In this document: positions 1 through 8,319 of the stretch, one piece after another | Layout of the letters: each line of letters opens with the position of its first letter | Numbering within the stretch: the first letter of the stretch is position 1 | Assembly: GCF_013033355.1 (NCBI RefSeq) | Contig: NZ_WQDY01000013.1 | Location: 1-64,000 of the forward strand | Origin: Ruegeria lacuscaerulensis | GTDB lineage: Bacteria; Pseudomonadota; Alphaproteobacteria; Rhodobacterales; Rhodobacteraceae | Length of the DNA: 64,000 bases | Reading direction: 5' to 3' | Position numbers and translations under genes: made by a program | Notes under the pieces: model-generated | Told to the model about the DNA's origin: nothing | Seen by the model: the letters and a program-made list of their open reading frames with translations, nothing else | Database searches by the model: none

Positions 1-347
1 AAGACGATGCGCCGATTTGGTTTAACGGCTGAATGCAACAAGTCATATTCGGCCCTTTGCGGCCGTTGGAGCCTTGTCGGTGCTGCGCCGCAGCATTTCG
101 AGCTGCGGAGCGTCTGCTATGGAGACCTTTGTCGACGCCCAGCTGAGCCGGGTACAGCAACGCCGCTGTTCAAAGCCGCCCTTCGAGGTGTGAAGCAGAA
201 AATGGAGTGGGGGCCTTGTAGAAACTGTACGAAACAGGCGTTCGACAAGGTAGAAGCAAGGGTCGCCTTAAAGTAGAAAGCATCAATCGTAACTATCGAG
301 CGATTCCCCAAGCTTAACACATGTCCTGCTGGTTCGCAGATCAAGAC
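1..347. other. Gene-poor stretch, possible degenerate interspersed sequence
   Basis: No gene can be supported here. Short frames are open on both strands but none has a ribosome binding site or recognisable domain. The plus-strand reading around 37-120 is rich in Cys, Arg and Ala, which reminds me of degenerate intergenic sequences scattered through roseobacter genomes. That is an impression from memory, not a match I can prove. Confidence 0.25.
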
Positions 348-599
348 TTACACCCTATTTTCTGAATCACGCTCGATGGAAACAAACAGCTGGTAAAGTC
401 TTCTGGACTTCCCGGAGAAGACCATTCTAGCAGCCTGTGTTTCAGCACAACGCATAATTGCACTCAAAGCAAATTCGATCAGGTCAGCCGGCGCTCCGTT
501 TTGGGAAAGGCAATCAGAGGACACTGCGGGCGAGTTAATCCGTCTGAGCAACTCCTGTTTGGCTCTTTGAAAGAGGTCACTTTTGGTCGGCTTTTTCAT
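348..599 (-). CDS. Small hypothetical protein (83 aa)
   Basis: A short open frame with a plausible soluble, mostly helical composition (KKPTKSDLFQRAKQELLRR at the N-terminus, several charged residues). I do not recognise a family. No convincing Shine-Dalgarno precedes the ATG and no neighbour forms an operon with it. It lies in decayed DNA, so it may be a fragment or a chance frame. Confidence 0.3.
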   Translation of the reverse strand: MKKPTKSDLFQRAKQELLRRINSPAVSSDCLSQNGAPADLIEFALSAIMRCAETQAARMVFSGKSRRLYQLFVSIERDSENRV

Positions 600-1995
600 A
601 TGTAGACATTCGCGGCAATGCAGAAGAAATGCAATCTCGGCTCATCTCTGGGTTTCTCTATAAACAGGATCAATGTCCGCTAGTAAGCAGAATAAAGTGA
701 TGATGTGTAGGCACCGCAGGGTGGGCTGATTACTCAGCCAAAGATTGTTTCACATATCACCCATACCCCGACGTTCATATTCTTTATTGGAGCGTCAAAC
801 ATCCATGGGTCGCGAAATTTCAGACGCTGTGACGGACCGCCTACGCCCGGATTGACGTCAGACTTCCAACTCTCGTCACCCTCATTCTCGGCGATTGACC
901 TGTTCAAAGCTTCAAATGGGAGAAGCTCCTCGCGGAGTGTCATTTCGTAAATACCCTAGGCACGTCGCGGGTCTGGCCGAAGCGCGTCGAACAGATCCTC
1001 AGTCATGACGACTTGGGACACCCGTCCTGCGTGGCGTACGAATGTCGGACCCTCATCCGCCTGTTTCACCGGGCCAAAGGTACTGTATTAATGCGTTTCG
1101 ATGCCGAAGCGTTTGCCTTGAAACAGTGGGAGATCTGGAAACCTCATGTTTTCCCTTATAAATGCAACTAAACGGTCGCGGAAGCGCCCACTTAGAGTGC
1201 TAATAGATGGAAAACAGTCAGATAATGGCGACAGCTAGGGCACCGATACTTCGCTGTCACCATCGTCGCAAAAATCTGGAGACAGATCGTTTGATGCCGA
1301 TTGATCAGATCAGCGCAATGGGGACGAAACAGTCGATGCGACAAGTCGACTTTCAGCAAGTTGTCTTTAAGTTCTTTTTTGAAAGGTTCGTTCATAAACT
1401 CCGCGCAGAGCCAAGTCGTCAGATTGAATTCAGGTTGAAAGCGCCGGATGAATACTACAGCGAAGCAGATCATCTATTGAGCGCGAATAGGGGTCGGGAA
1501 ATAGATCAGATAGGAACAAGTGAAGTTTTTCACCTCTACTGGGCTAAATAAAGACCTTAGCCGCAGCGTTGATGAAGGACCGCTATTCGGATTGAGCCAG
1601 AAATGCTTGACGTTTGGGTAAGAAACAAATGACTCGATTTGCAGATTTATTGAAGTTTTGGCTGTTGATGGCGTCAAAAATCAGTGACATTCCACATTTC
1701 CTGTTGAACGTCACACGAACCTGACTCAACCGCCATAGTTGGACCAGAAAAGCGATGAACGTTCGACATTAGAAGGCACCTCAATTCAAACTTCTTTTCA
1801 GAAACGAGTTGAGTGTTTGACTTCAGGCAATGTTCCCAAACGGTGGCATCCATTTCAGATGGACAGCGTTGTTTACATGGTGAAAGCCATCAAGAACGAC
1901 CGTCGTGATCTTGAACCGTTTCCAGAAGGAGTTCGGATAATCAGCAAGTGAGGATATGTGGTCGGTCATTATGTGATATACCCCAGCAAGATGCT
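600..1995. other. Gene-poor, decayed region
   Basis: About 1.4 kb without a convincing gene. Open frames exist (734-943 minus, 69 codons; 1192-1473 minus, 93 codons; 1207-1551 plus, 114 codons; 1739-1951 plus, 70 codons). None shows a recognisable domain, a good ribosome binding site or operon context, and 1192-1473 and 1207-1551 overlap each other. The only recognisable piece is a Phd-like fragment at 956-1087, listed separately. The stretch reads as genomic debris beside the catabolic island that starts at 1996. Confidence 0.4.
956..1087 (-). pseudogene. Remnant of a Phd/YefM-type antitoxin
   Basis: After a stop codon at 1088-1090 the minus strand is open for 43 residues reading ...TFGPVKQADEGPTFVRHAGR followed by VSQVVMTEDLFDAL. 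This matches the conserved middle of Phd/YefM antitoxins (FGxLLDxA...PVxVTRHGRPVAVVxSxExY) in order and spacing. The N-terminal DNA-binding part is not found in the same frame, and no toxin gene is recognisable next to it. I infer a decayed toxin-antitoxin locus. The match is by eye on a short stretch. Confidence 0.45.
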
Positions 1996-2586
1996 TTATC
2001 TGATTGCCTGAGTTTGGTTGCGAAACAACCAGGGTTTCAGCAGCACAGTTATGATTGGCATTATCACGTATGTCATCGACACAACCTGAATGGTGACGAT
2101 ACTCAGCGTCTGTGCCCAACGCGGCCAGCCAACCAGAAAGGGAACGAGGAAAACCTGTAGTGCAAAAACAAGAGCAAAGATAACAACGATCAACAGGACA
2201 GCCATCTTATAGCGTGGCGGAACGGTCGCCGGGACCTCGGGCAGATCGAACCACACTTCGAGGCCAGTTTCGCTTTTGCGATCTGCATCGCCGTCGGATA
2301 TCCCTTCCAGCTTTGCAATCCACTGGGATCGCTCAGGTGACGTTTCCCAAGCTGCGGCATGTTCGTAGCTGTCGAAACGGTATATCATGACATAGCGACC
2401 GCCGGTCTGGTCAGACGGGCGCAATATGCTCAATCCCTGTTGCCCTTCAAAATGCGATGCTGCCTCGGCGACGCCACGGATCCAATCCTCGAATTCGGCC
2501 TCGCGCCCCGGTACCACCTTTCGGGATACAGAGATCGTCACAGGGTGGTTCTGTGTGTCCGAATGGGCTGCCAAGTCATCAGTCAT
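1996..2586 (-). CDS. ABM-domain protein with C-terminal membrane helices
   Basis: The N-terminal half (about residues 15-110) has the ferredoxin-like antibiotic-biosynthesis-monooxygenase (ABM) pattern: VTISVSRKVVPGREAEFEDW, then GLSILRP and YVMIYRFDSYEHAAAWETS. ABM proteins act as cofactor-free monooxygenases or small-ligand binding folds. The C-terminal half (about 125-190) has two hydrophobic helices (MAVLLIVVIFALVFALQVF and a second around SIVTIQVVSMTYVIMPIITV), so the protein should be anchored in the inner membrane with the ABM domain probably cytoplasmic. It is the last gene of the minus-strand set, 93 bases after the DsbA-like gene. The substrate is unknown. Confidence 0.75.
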   Translation of the reverse strand: MTDDLAAHSDTQNHPVTISVSRKVVPGREAEFEDWIRGVAEAASHFEGQQGLSILRPSDQTGGRYVMIYRFDSYEHAAAWETSPERSQWIAKLEGISDGDADRKSETGLEVWFDLPEVPATVPPRYKMAVLLIVVIFALVFALQVFLVPFLVGWPRWAQTLSIVTIQVVSMTYVIMPIITVLLKPWLFRNQTQAIR

Positions 2587-2678
2587 TGTGAATCAAGTTA
2601 CCTGTTTTGAGGTTCAAGAGCGTTGTTTGATCGGTGGCGGCCTGCCACCCACAATGCCTGTCTCGCGCTTTCGAGGCC

Positions 2679-3275
2679 CTAAAGCTCTCTTTCCAGTTGT
2701 TCCAATCGATCCTTACCAAAGAACATCTCCTCTTCGACAAAGAAGGTGGGGATGCCGAAGACACCTTGCTCAACAGCCGCGTTTGTATTGTTCTTAAGGT
2801 GCTCTTTCACAGAGTCTTCATTTGCGCGCGCCAACAGTGTTTGTCCGTCGACACCTGCATCGTTCATGGCCGAGACAAAAATATCCGGATCATCCATTTT
2901 GAGCCCCTTTTCCCACATCGCTGCCATCCCCGCCGCGATGTAGTTGTCCTGGAATCCGTCAATTTCGGCCGCTACTGCTGCCCGCATCATAAGCAGCGTG
3001 TTGACCGGGAAATGGGGATTCATGAGGAACTCAGACAGTTTGTGCCGACGAATAAACCGTTCGAACTCAATGCGGTCATAGCCCAGCTTGCCTTTGACGT
3101 TCTGGAACATCAAAAACGGAGACCGGTTGCCCGTTGCCTTGAAAATCCCACCCAGAAGACAAGGGATATAGTTGAACGTCGCGCCGGTTCTCTCCTCAAT
3201 GCCCTTGACCAGACGATGGGCCAGGTAAGCATTGGGGCTTCCGAAGTCGTAGATAAAATCAACCTGAACTGACAT
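2679..3275 (-). CDS. DsbA-family / 2-hydroxychromene-2-carboxylate isomerase-like protein
   Basis: 198 residues with the thioredoxin-like DsbA/GST-kappa/HCCA-isomerase fold: N-terminal VDFIYDFGSPNAYLAHR, central helical insertion, and C-terminal GVFGIPTFFVEEEMFFGKDR, which carries the conserved cis-proline (GIPTFF). The N-terminal motif has Ser (FGSPNAY) rather than CxxC, as in glutathione-dependent HCCA isomerases, so this is not a disulfide oxidase. HCCA isomerases isomerise ring-cleavage products of polycyclic aromatics using glutathione. The context fits an isomerisation or glutathione-dependent step in catabolism. It ends 12 bases short of the SDR stop and is probably co-transcribed. The exact substrate cannot be read from the sequence. 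Confidence 0.8.
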   Translation of the reverse strand: MSVQVDFIYDFGSPNAYLAHRLVKGIEERTGATFNYIPCLLGGIFKATGNRSPFLMFQNVKGKLGYDRIEFERFIRRHKLSEFLMNPHFPVNTLLMMRAAVAAEIDGFQDNYIAAGMAAMWEKGLKMDDPDIFVSAMNDAGVDGQTLLARANEDSVKEHLKNNTNAAVEQGVFGIPTFFVEEEMFFGKDRLEQLEREL

Positions 3276-3287
3276 GGTTCGCTCCGA

Positions 3288-4025
3288 CTACCAGCTTTCT
3301 TTCCAGGGACGCAGGTCTAGCTCATGCGTCCACGCGGTTCTGGGTTGTTTGTGTAACATCACATAGTTTTGCGCGATATGTTCGGGCTTCAGGATACGGT
3401 CTTCATCGCGCATCTGGTCCACATCCGGGAAGTGTTCGCGGATAAAATTGCTGTCGATGGCACCGTCGATCACCGTATGGGCGACGTGGATGTTTTTCGG
3501 CCCCAACTCGCGCGCCATGGACTGCGCCAGCGCCCGCAGCGCGTGTTTCGCGCCCGAAAAGGCCGAGAACCCGGCATTGCCACGCATACTGGCCGATGCT
3601 CCGGTGAAAATGATCGTCCCGCGTTCGCGCGGCAGCATTCGGGCGGCGACCTCGTGACCCATCAAGAACCCGGCGAAAGCGGCCATCTCCCAGACCTTGC
3701 GATAGACGCGTGGGGTGGTCTCGGTGATGCCAAAACGCACATTCGCGCCAATGTTGAAAACGGCGACCTGGATCGGGCCGACCTCTTCCTCAATCCTGTC
3801 GATCAGGTTGTGCATCTCGGTCTCATCCCGCGCGTCGGCGGGATAGGCGCGGGCCTGATGACCCTCGGCACGGATCGAGGCGGCTAATTCTTCCAACGTA
3901 TCGGCGTGACGGTCGCGGCGCACGACACAAGCGGTGAGACCTTCGGCCGCGAAAGCCCTAGCAATGGCCGAGCCGGTATCACCCCCAGCCCCGATAATCA
4001 GGCAAGCGCCTTTGGGATTCTGCAT
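3288..4025 (-). CDS. SDR-family protein lacking the catalytic tyrosine
   Basis: 245 residues from the ATG at 4025, chosen because AGGAGG lies just upstream; an earlier in-frame start at 4064 has no such signal. A Rossmann nucleotide site is clear (CLIIGAGGDTGSAIARAFA, residues 6-24). The active-site Ser is present (FTGASASMRG), but YxxxK reads FSGAK in FSAFSGAKHALRALAQSMA, so the general-acid Tyr is replaced by Phe. The NNAG motif is also altered (FNIGANV). Either it uses another proton donor or acts as a binding/regulatory SDR. It lies between the GFA and DsbA-like genes in the same orientation. Confidence 0.8.
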   Translation of the reverse strand: MQNPKGACLIIGAGGDTGSAIARAFAAEGLTACVVRRDRHADTLEELAASIRAEGHQARAYPADARDETEMHNLIDRIEEEVGPIQVAVFNIGANVRFGITETTPRVYRKVWEMAAFAGFLMGHEVAARMLPRERGTIIFTGASASMRGNAGFSAFSGAKHALRALAQSMARELGPKNIHVAHTVIDGAIDSNFIREHFPDVDQMRDEDRILKPEHIAQNYVMLHKQPRTAWTHELDLRPWKESW

Positions 4026-4050
4026 CCTGTTCTCCTCCTTGAATGAACTA

Positions 4051-4515
4051 TCAACCTCTCCCATGCATTAGACCGCGCAGCAAATGGGTCGCAAACCGGG
4101 TCTGACTGGGCAAATAGCCGCTGGATTTCGGCAAATCATCCTGTGCGTCGCGAACCCGGTGATTGTAAAAGATGTGGAATTCCGGATCCGGCAAATCAGC
4201 TTGCTCGACAATGCGGGCGGACGGGACCAACATCAGCTTGGGAAACAGCGGCATGTTCAGCTTTTCCAGCGCAGGATTGCAGCAAGTGGTGCATTTCCCG
4301 CGCGCCAGCAAAGGTGGTTGGCGCAGAGTTTCATATGAAATCTCACCGCACCCGGCCTGATCCACGTCTGCAGCGCGAAACAGCAGGATATCGCCATATT
4401 CGGCATCATTGAACCGCTGGCAGATGGTGCAATGACAGATCGCCCGAAACAGCGGGCGACCTTGAGTTTTGAAATGAACCTGCCCGCAGCTGCAGATGCC
4501 GTTGGAATGTGTCAT
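4051..4515 (-). CDS. GFA/CENP-V family zinc-binding protein
   Basis: 154 residues. The N-terminus has the GFA (glutathione-dependent formaldehyde-activating enzyme-like) zinc pattern: CSCGQVHF, then CHCTICQRF, and further on GKCTTCCNPAL. Members bind zinc through these cysteines; most have no proven reaction. GGGAAGG sits 7 bases before the ATG. It follows the old yellow enzyme by 36 bases and is followed 25 bases later by the SDR, so it is a member of the minus-strand catabolic operon. A role in handling a glutathione or aldehyde intermediate is inference. Confidence 0.75.
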   Translation of the reverse strand: MTHSNGICSCGQVHFKTQGRPLFRAICHCTICQRFNDAEYGDILLFRAADVDQAGCGEISYETLRQPPLLARGKCTTCCNPALEKLNMPLFPKLMLVPSARIVEQADLPDPEFHIFYNHRVRDAQDDLPKSSGYLPSQTRFATHLLRGLMHGRG

Positions 4516-4551
4516 CTAACCTTCCCATGTTGCGAGCAGGGTTCTGCGAGA

Positions 4552-5838
4552 TCAGGCGCGAACCTTTTTGACCGCTTTGCCGTTTTTCCAGAACCGGTAC
4601 ATCACCCGCAGCGCCGGCCAGACGCCATCTGCTTTGGTCTGCACCTTCTTACCCTGCGAGATGCGTTCGATCTGCATGGTGTACCAGCTGATCTCCATGA
4701 TCGCCATTGCGTCGATCTTCTTCAGACCCGAACGGATGGGCGCAACATGCGAAACGTGCTTGGGGTTCTGCAGAACGTGCTGGCCGAACTTGGGATCAAC
4801 CGCAAATGGACGGGCCACACCGGCCATGTCCAGAGCACCGGTTGCCAGAGCTTCGCTCATGCCCTCGGAAGAACGGAAACCACCGGTCACGACCAGAGGG
4901 GTCGAGATCTGTCTTTTTACCTTTTCGGCATATTCCAGGAAATACGCCTCGCGCTTGAGGGTGCTTTCCTTTTTGACTTCGGCTTTTCCCTTGCGGTTTA
5001 CGGGGTTTTCCCAGCTGCCGCCCGAGATTTCGATCAGGTCGATCCCCAGACCGTCCAGACGCTTGGCCACTTCGATCGAGTCTTCCTCGGTGAAGCCGCC
5101 CTTTTGGAAGTCGGACGAGTTGATCTTGATGCCGACGTTGAAACCGTCGCCGGTACGGGCACGGACGCGTTTGTAGACCTCTTCGACAAAGCGGAAGCGG
5201 TTGTCAAAGCTGCCGCCCCATTTGTCTTCGCGGCGGTTGTGATGCGGCGACAGGAACTGGCCGATCAGATAGCCATGCGCGCCGTGCAGCTGGACGCCGG
5301 TGAAACCTGCCTCTTCCAGACGGGCGGCGGCTTCGGCGAACCGGTCAATGATGTCCTCGATCTCGGAATCGGACAGCTCGCGCGGGGGGGCGAACATCTC
5401 ATTCGGGATTGGCACCACCGACGGTGCAACCGGAGCGTCGTTGACCATTTTGGGCGACTGCTTGCCCGGGTGGTTCAGCTGCGGCCAGATATGGGTGTTG
5501 GTCGCCTTGCCGGTGGCCGCCCATTTGCGCAGCAAGTCCATGTTGCTGTCCAGCAGTGCATCCACGACCAGCGGCTCGTTCATGTGCTTGCCGTCAACCA
5601 TCATGTTGCCGGTGATCAGCAGGCTTGCACCGCTGTTGGCCCATGCTTCGTACAGCGAGACGTGAGCAGGTGTGACCTTGCCGTCCGGAGTGGCCAGCGC
5701 TTCGTTCATCGAAGCTTTGCAGATCCGGTTGCGCAGAACAGTTCCCGATTTCAGCGTCAGGGAATCCCCAAGCGTTGCCATTTGCGTGTTTCCTTGAATC
5801 GTCGTTTCGTTCGTTTCTATTTTCTGAGCAGCAACCAT
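4552..5838 (-). CDS. NADH:flavin oxidoreductase, old yellow enzyme family
   Basis: 428 residues, a single FMN-binding TIM barrel without the C-terminal FeS/FAD extension of the 2,4-dienoyl-CoA reductases. Family motifs are in place: WPQLNHPGKQSP, then GVQLHGAHGYLIGQFLSP with the paired His that bind the enone oxygen, then NRREDKWGGSFDNR, VVTGGFRS and a terminal GVARPF. Such enzymes reduce activated C=C bonds of enones or enals with NAD(P)H. The start at 5838 has AAGGAG overlapping the end of the ALDH gene 6 bases upstream. A second ATG at 5781 (MATLGDSLTLKSG) also has AAGGAAA and could be the true start. Confidence 0.88.
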   Translation of the reverse strand: MVAAQKIETNETTIQGNTQMATLGDSLTLKSGTVLRNRICKASMNEALATPDGKVTPAHVSLYEAWANSGASLLITGNMMVDGKHMNEPLVVDALLDSNMDLLRKWAATGKATNTHIWPQLNHPGKQSPKMVNDAPVAPSVVPIPNEMFAPPRELSDSEIEDIIDRFAEAAARLEEAGFTGVQLHGAHGYLIGQFLSPHHNRREDKWGGSFDNRFRFVEEVYKRVRARTGDGFNVGIKINSSDFQKGGFTEEDSIEVAKRLDGLGIDLIEISGGSWENPVNRKGKAEVKKESTLKREAYFLEYAEKVKRQISTPLVVTGGFRSSEGMSEALATGALDMAGVARPFAVDPKFGQHVLQNPKHVSHVAPIRSGLKKIDAMAIMEISWYTMQIERISQGKKVQTKADGVWPALRVMYRFWKNGKAVKKVRA

Positions 5839-5844
5839 TGGGTC

Positions 5845-7308
5845 TTACTCCTTGAATTTGCGGCGCTTGAAGCGCATCGCCTGAAGCTTTTTCAGGCTGT
5901 TGAACATGAAGTTGTCCCAGGGCGGGGCAACAAAAGCGGTAGCGTTGATGCGGCCTTTGCGGACCACGCCCTTGGCTTTCGAGAAATTGCGGAAGCCTTC
6001 TTCACCGTGATAGTGACCCATGCCCGACGGACCGATGCCGCCGAACGGGATGTCATCGGCCATCACATGAGACATGGTGTCGTTGATGCAGGCACCACCC
6101 GCATGGGTGCGGGCCAGAATGTCTTTGGCGCGGCTCTTGTCCCAATCGAAGTAGTAGAAGGCCAGCGGACGCGGGCGGTCATTGACGTAAGCCACAGCTT
6201 CATCAATCGAGTCGTAGGGGATCACCGGCAGGATTGGGCCAAAGATTTCTTCGCGCAGCACCAGCATCTCGTCAGTCGCGCCCAGGATCAGGGTCATCGG
6301 CATCTTGCGGGTGTTGTTGAACTCTTCGCCTTTGGGGTTGATGGTGATCAGCTCGGCGCCTTTTGCCTCGGCGTCTTTCAGATAGCCTTCAAGGCGGGTT
6401 TTCTGACGGTCGGTGATGATCGCCGTATAGTCCTGATTGTCGCGCAGGGTTGGGTAGGCCTTGCTCATCGAATCTGCAAATGCGGTGCAGAACGCGTCCA
6501 CCTTGTCGCGCGGGCAAAGGATGTAATCGGGCGACACGCAGACCTGACCGGCATTGATACCTTTCCCAAACGCGATCCGGCTGGCGGCTTCTTTGATCGG
6601 GAAGTCCTTGTGGATGATGACCGGCGATTTGCCACCCAGTTCCAGCGTAACCGGCGTCAGGTTGTCGGCCGCGGCCTTCATCACGATCTTGCCAACCTGA
6701 GTCGAGCCGGTGAACACGAGATGGTCGAACGGCAGCTTGGTAAACTCGGTCGCGACCTCGACACCACCGGTGACAACGGTCACTTCGTCCTCGGTGAAGA
6801 TATCGGCAATGATTTCTTTCAGCAGTTCGCCCGAGGCCGGTGCAAATTCCGATGATTTCAGCATAGCGCGGTTGCCCGCAGCCAGCGCGCCAACCAGCGG
6901 CGACAGGGCCAAAAAGATCGGGAAGTTCCACGGCACCACGATGCCGACCACGCCCACGGGCTGATACTGCACCTGAATGCTAGCAGGCATCAGGGTCAGT
7001 GGCGCGTGGCGGCGCTGTGGTTTCATGAACTTGCGCAGGCGCTTGCGGTAAAAGGCGATGCCGTCCAGCAGTGGCATGATCTCGGCCAGTTCGGTTTCAG
7101 CCGCCGACCGGTTCGAGAAATCCTTGCTGACCGCCGCGATGATGCGCGCCTTGTTGTCGATCAGCGCGTTGTGCAGCTTGTCCAGACGCCGCACCCGAGC
7201 CGCCCGATCAGGCATAGGATCGGCCAGATAGGCTTTTTTCTGCGCCAGAAGCAGCGCTTCCAGATCAGGTATTTCCGACGAAACGGGTGTCAGGTGCGGT
7301 GCGGACAT
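5845..7308 (-). CDS. Coniferyl-aldehyde-dehydrogenase-type ALDH
   Basis: 487 residues from the ATG at 7308, preceded by GGAGGG; a TTG two codons earlier is too close to that signal. The ALDH-fold motifs are intact: PWNFPIFLALSPLVGALAAG, VFTGSTQVGKIVM, TLELGGKSP with the general-base Glu, and GINAGQVCVSPDYIL with the nucleophilic Cys. The short C-terminal layout (DDIPFGGIGPSGMGHYHG) and basic tail resemble the coniferyl aldehyde dehydrogenase (CalB) subgroup, which oxidises aromatic or branched aldehydes with NAD(P)+. It lies between the tautomerase and the old yellow enzyme, so aldehyde oxidation is probably a step of the same pathway. Substrate assignment is by resemblance only. Confidence 0.85.
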   Translation of the reverse strand: MSAPHLTPVSSEIPDLEALLLAQKKAYLADPMPDRAARVRRLDKLHNALIDNKARIIAAVSKDFSNRSAAETELAEIMPLLDGIAFYRKRLRKFMKPQRRHAPLTLMPASIQVQYQPVGVVGIVVPWNFPIFLALSPLVGALAAGNRAMLKSSEFAPASGELLKEIIADIFTEDEVTVVTGGVEVATEFTKLPFDHLVFTGSTQVGKIVMKAAADNLTPVTLELGGKSPVIIHKDFPIKEAASRIAFGKGINAGQVCVSPDYILCPRDKVDAFCTAFADSMSKAYPTLRDNQDYTAIITDRQKTRLEGYLKDAEAKGAELITINPKGEEFNNTRKMPMTLILGATDEMLVLREEIFGPILPVIPYDSIDEAVAYVNDRPRPLAFYYFDWDKSRAKDILARTHAGGACINDTMSHVMADDIPFGGIGPSGMGHYHGEEGFRNFSKAKGVVRKGRINATAFVAPPWDNFMFNSLKKLQAMRFKRRKFKE

Positions 7309-7326
7309 TGTCAAACCCTCCGGGAT

Positions 7327-7755
7327 TTAAACGTAATCGGTGACGGGGCCGATCCCCATTGCGGCATGGGTGGCGTTCTTGCGCTCCAACCAGTCGGCTT
7401 CGTCGCCGGGGAAGGGCAGAACCATGCCGCCTTCGACCACCCAGTTGGATTCGATGCCGATCAGCGTGACCAGCACCTTGCTTTTGTCGAGCTGGGCCGC
7501 CTCGGAGATACGCGTGTGCATTTGCTCGTTCAGTTTTTCATAGAGACCGGCGGTCCGGTCTCCGCCCATGCGAACGTTGCCGTTCACGCCCAAAACAGTT
7601 CCGCGGCGCATACTATAGCCGGTCATGAAAACCACGTTCACGAACTCGGACGGCGCGCCAGTCAGGCCACAATGCACGTCGGTGATGACCTGTGCGATGT
7701 CAAAACGGATCTGCTCGGGGAACGGTTTCTTGGATGCAAGTGTATAAAGCGGCAT
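7327..7755 (-). CDS. Tautomerase-superfamily protein with N-terminal proline
   Basis: 142 residues beginning MPLYTLASKKPFPEQIRFDIAQ. After Met removal the catalytic Pro1 typical of 4-oxalocrotonate tautomerase/MSAD-type enzymes is exposed. Later segments (FVNVVFMTGYSM, then VLVTLIGIESNWVVEGGMVLPFPGDE) fit the two beta-alpha-beta halves of a fused tautomerase of about 140 residues. Family members tautomerise, dehalogenate or hydrate enol/enone acids. GGAGAGG precedes the ATG. It lies between the ALDH (18 bases) and the second tautomerase-like gene (13 bases). Confidence 0.82.
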   Translation of the reverse strand: MPLYTLASKKPFPEQIRFDIAQVITDVHCGLTGAPSEFVNVVFMTGYSMRRGTVLGVNGNVRMGGDRTAGLYEKLNEQMHTRISEAAQLDKSKVLVTLIGIESNWVVEGGMVLPFPGDEADWLERKNATHAAMGIGPVTDYV

Positions 7756-7768
7756 TTCAATTCCTCTC

Positions 7769-8218
7769 CTATTGATTGAACTGCGTGATCAGCACGCCGT
7801 GCCGCATCTTCGAGATCATTGCGCGCGAAAACAGCTTGAATAGATAGGTAAAACGCCCCCACGGCGATAATCGCCTCAGGTTCCCCTTCAGAATGTCGCC
7901 ATAGCGGGACTGATCGAATGCGCCCACCGACACCTGATCAGGGTGCTGACCGGTGATCTTGCGCCAGCACTTATCAACCTCCAGCATGAAGGCTTCGCGG
8001 CGCTGCGTTTCGAAACCGTCCGGAACTTCCATCGAGACAGTCGAAGACCGGGACCAGCGGCGATCCGTGATCGTGTGCTGCTTGGCGGCGACGTTCCAGA
8101 TAATCGTCAGCTTGTCGTCGCAAATATGCTCGGCGTACAGCTTGCGCACGACCTCTTCGAGCGCTTTGATCTGCTCGAGTGAGATCTGACCTTCCTGAAT
8201 GGCAATGAGTGATCGCAT
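7769..8218 (-). CDS. Tautomerase-like protein without N-terminal proline
   Basis: 149 residues; AGGAGG lies 5-6 bases before the ATG. Residues 1-105 have the tautomerase rhythm (LIAIQEGQISLEQIKALEEV, KLTIIWNVAAKQHTITDRR, SMEVPDGFETQRREAFMLEV, HPDQVSVGAFD) but start Met-Arg, so the catalytic Pro1 is absent. The basic, hydrophobic C-terminus (RRLSPWGRFTYLFKLFSRAM) is unlike tautomerases and may bind membrane or a partner. It is the first gene of the minus-strand operon, beside the Pro1-bearing paralogue-like gene. I infer a partner subunit or a lyase with changed chemistry; the family call itself is tentative. Confidence 0.6.
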   Translation of the reverse strand: MRSLIAIQEGQISLEQIKALEEVVRKLYAEHICDDKLTIIWNVAAKQHTITDRRWSRSSTVSMEVPDGFETQRREAFMLEVDKCWRKITGQHPDQVSVGAFDQSRYGDILKGNLRRLSPWGRFTYLFKLFSRAMISKMRHGVLITQFNQ

Positions 8219-8319
8219 GATGTCCTCCTGCCATTAATCTTGGTTTTTGGGGTTCAAATTTGGATGATGGCAGCGGACATCTTTTTGACATTATCGGCCA
8301 AGGTGGCTAGCATCCGAAC

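Noticed and set aside
1207..1551. 114-codon plus-strand frame in the gene-poor start
   Set aside because: No family resemblance or ribosome binding site, and an equally open minus-strand frame overlaps it.
4432..6855. 807-codon open frame on the plus strand
   Set aside because: It lies antisense to the old yellow enzyme and ALDH genes, has no family motifs, and its composition is that of a mirrored GC-rich coding strand.
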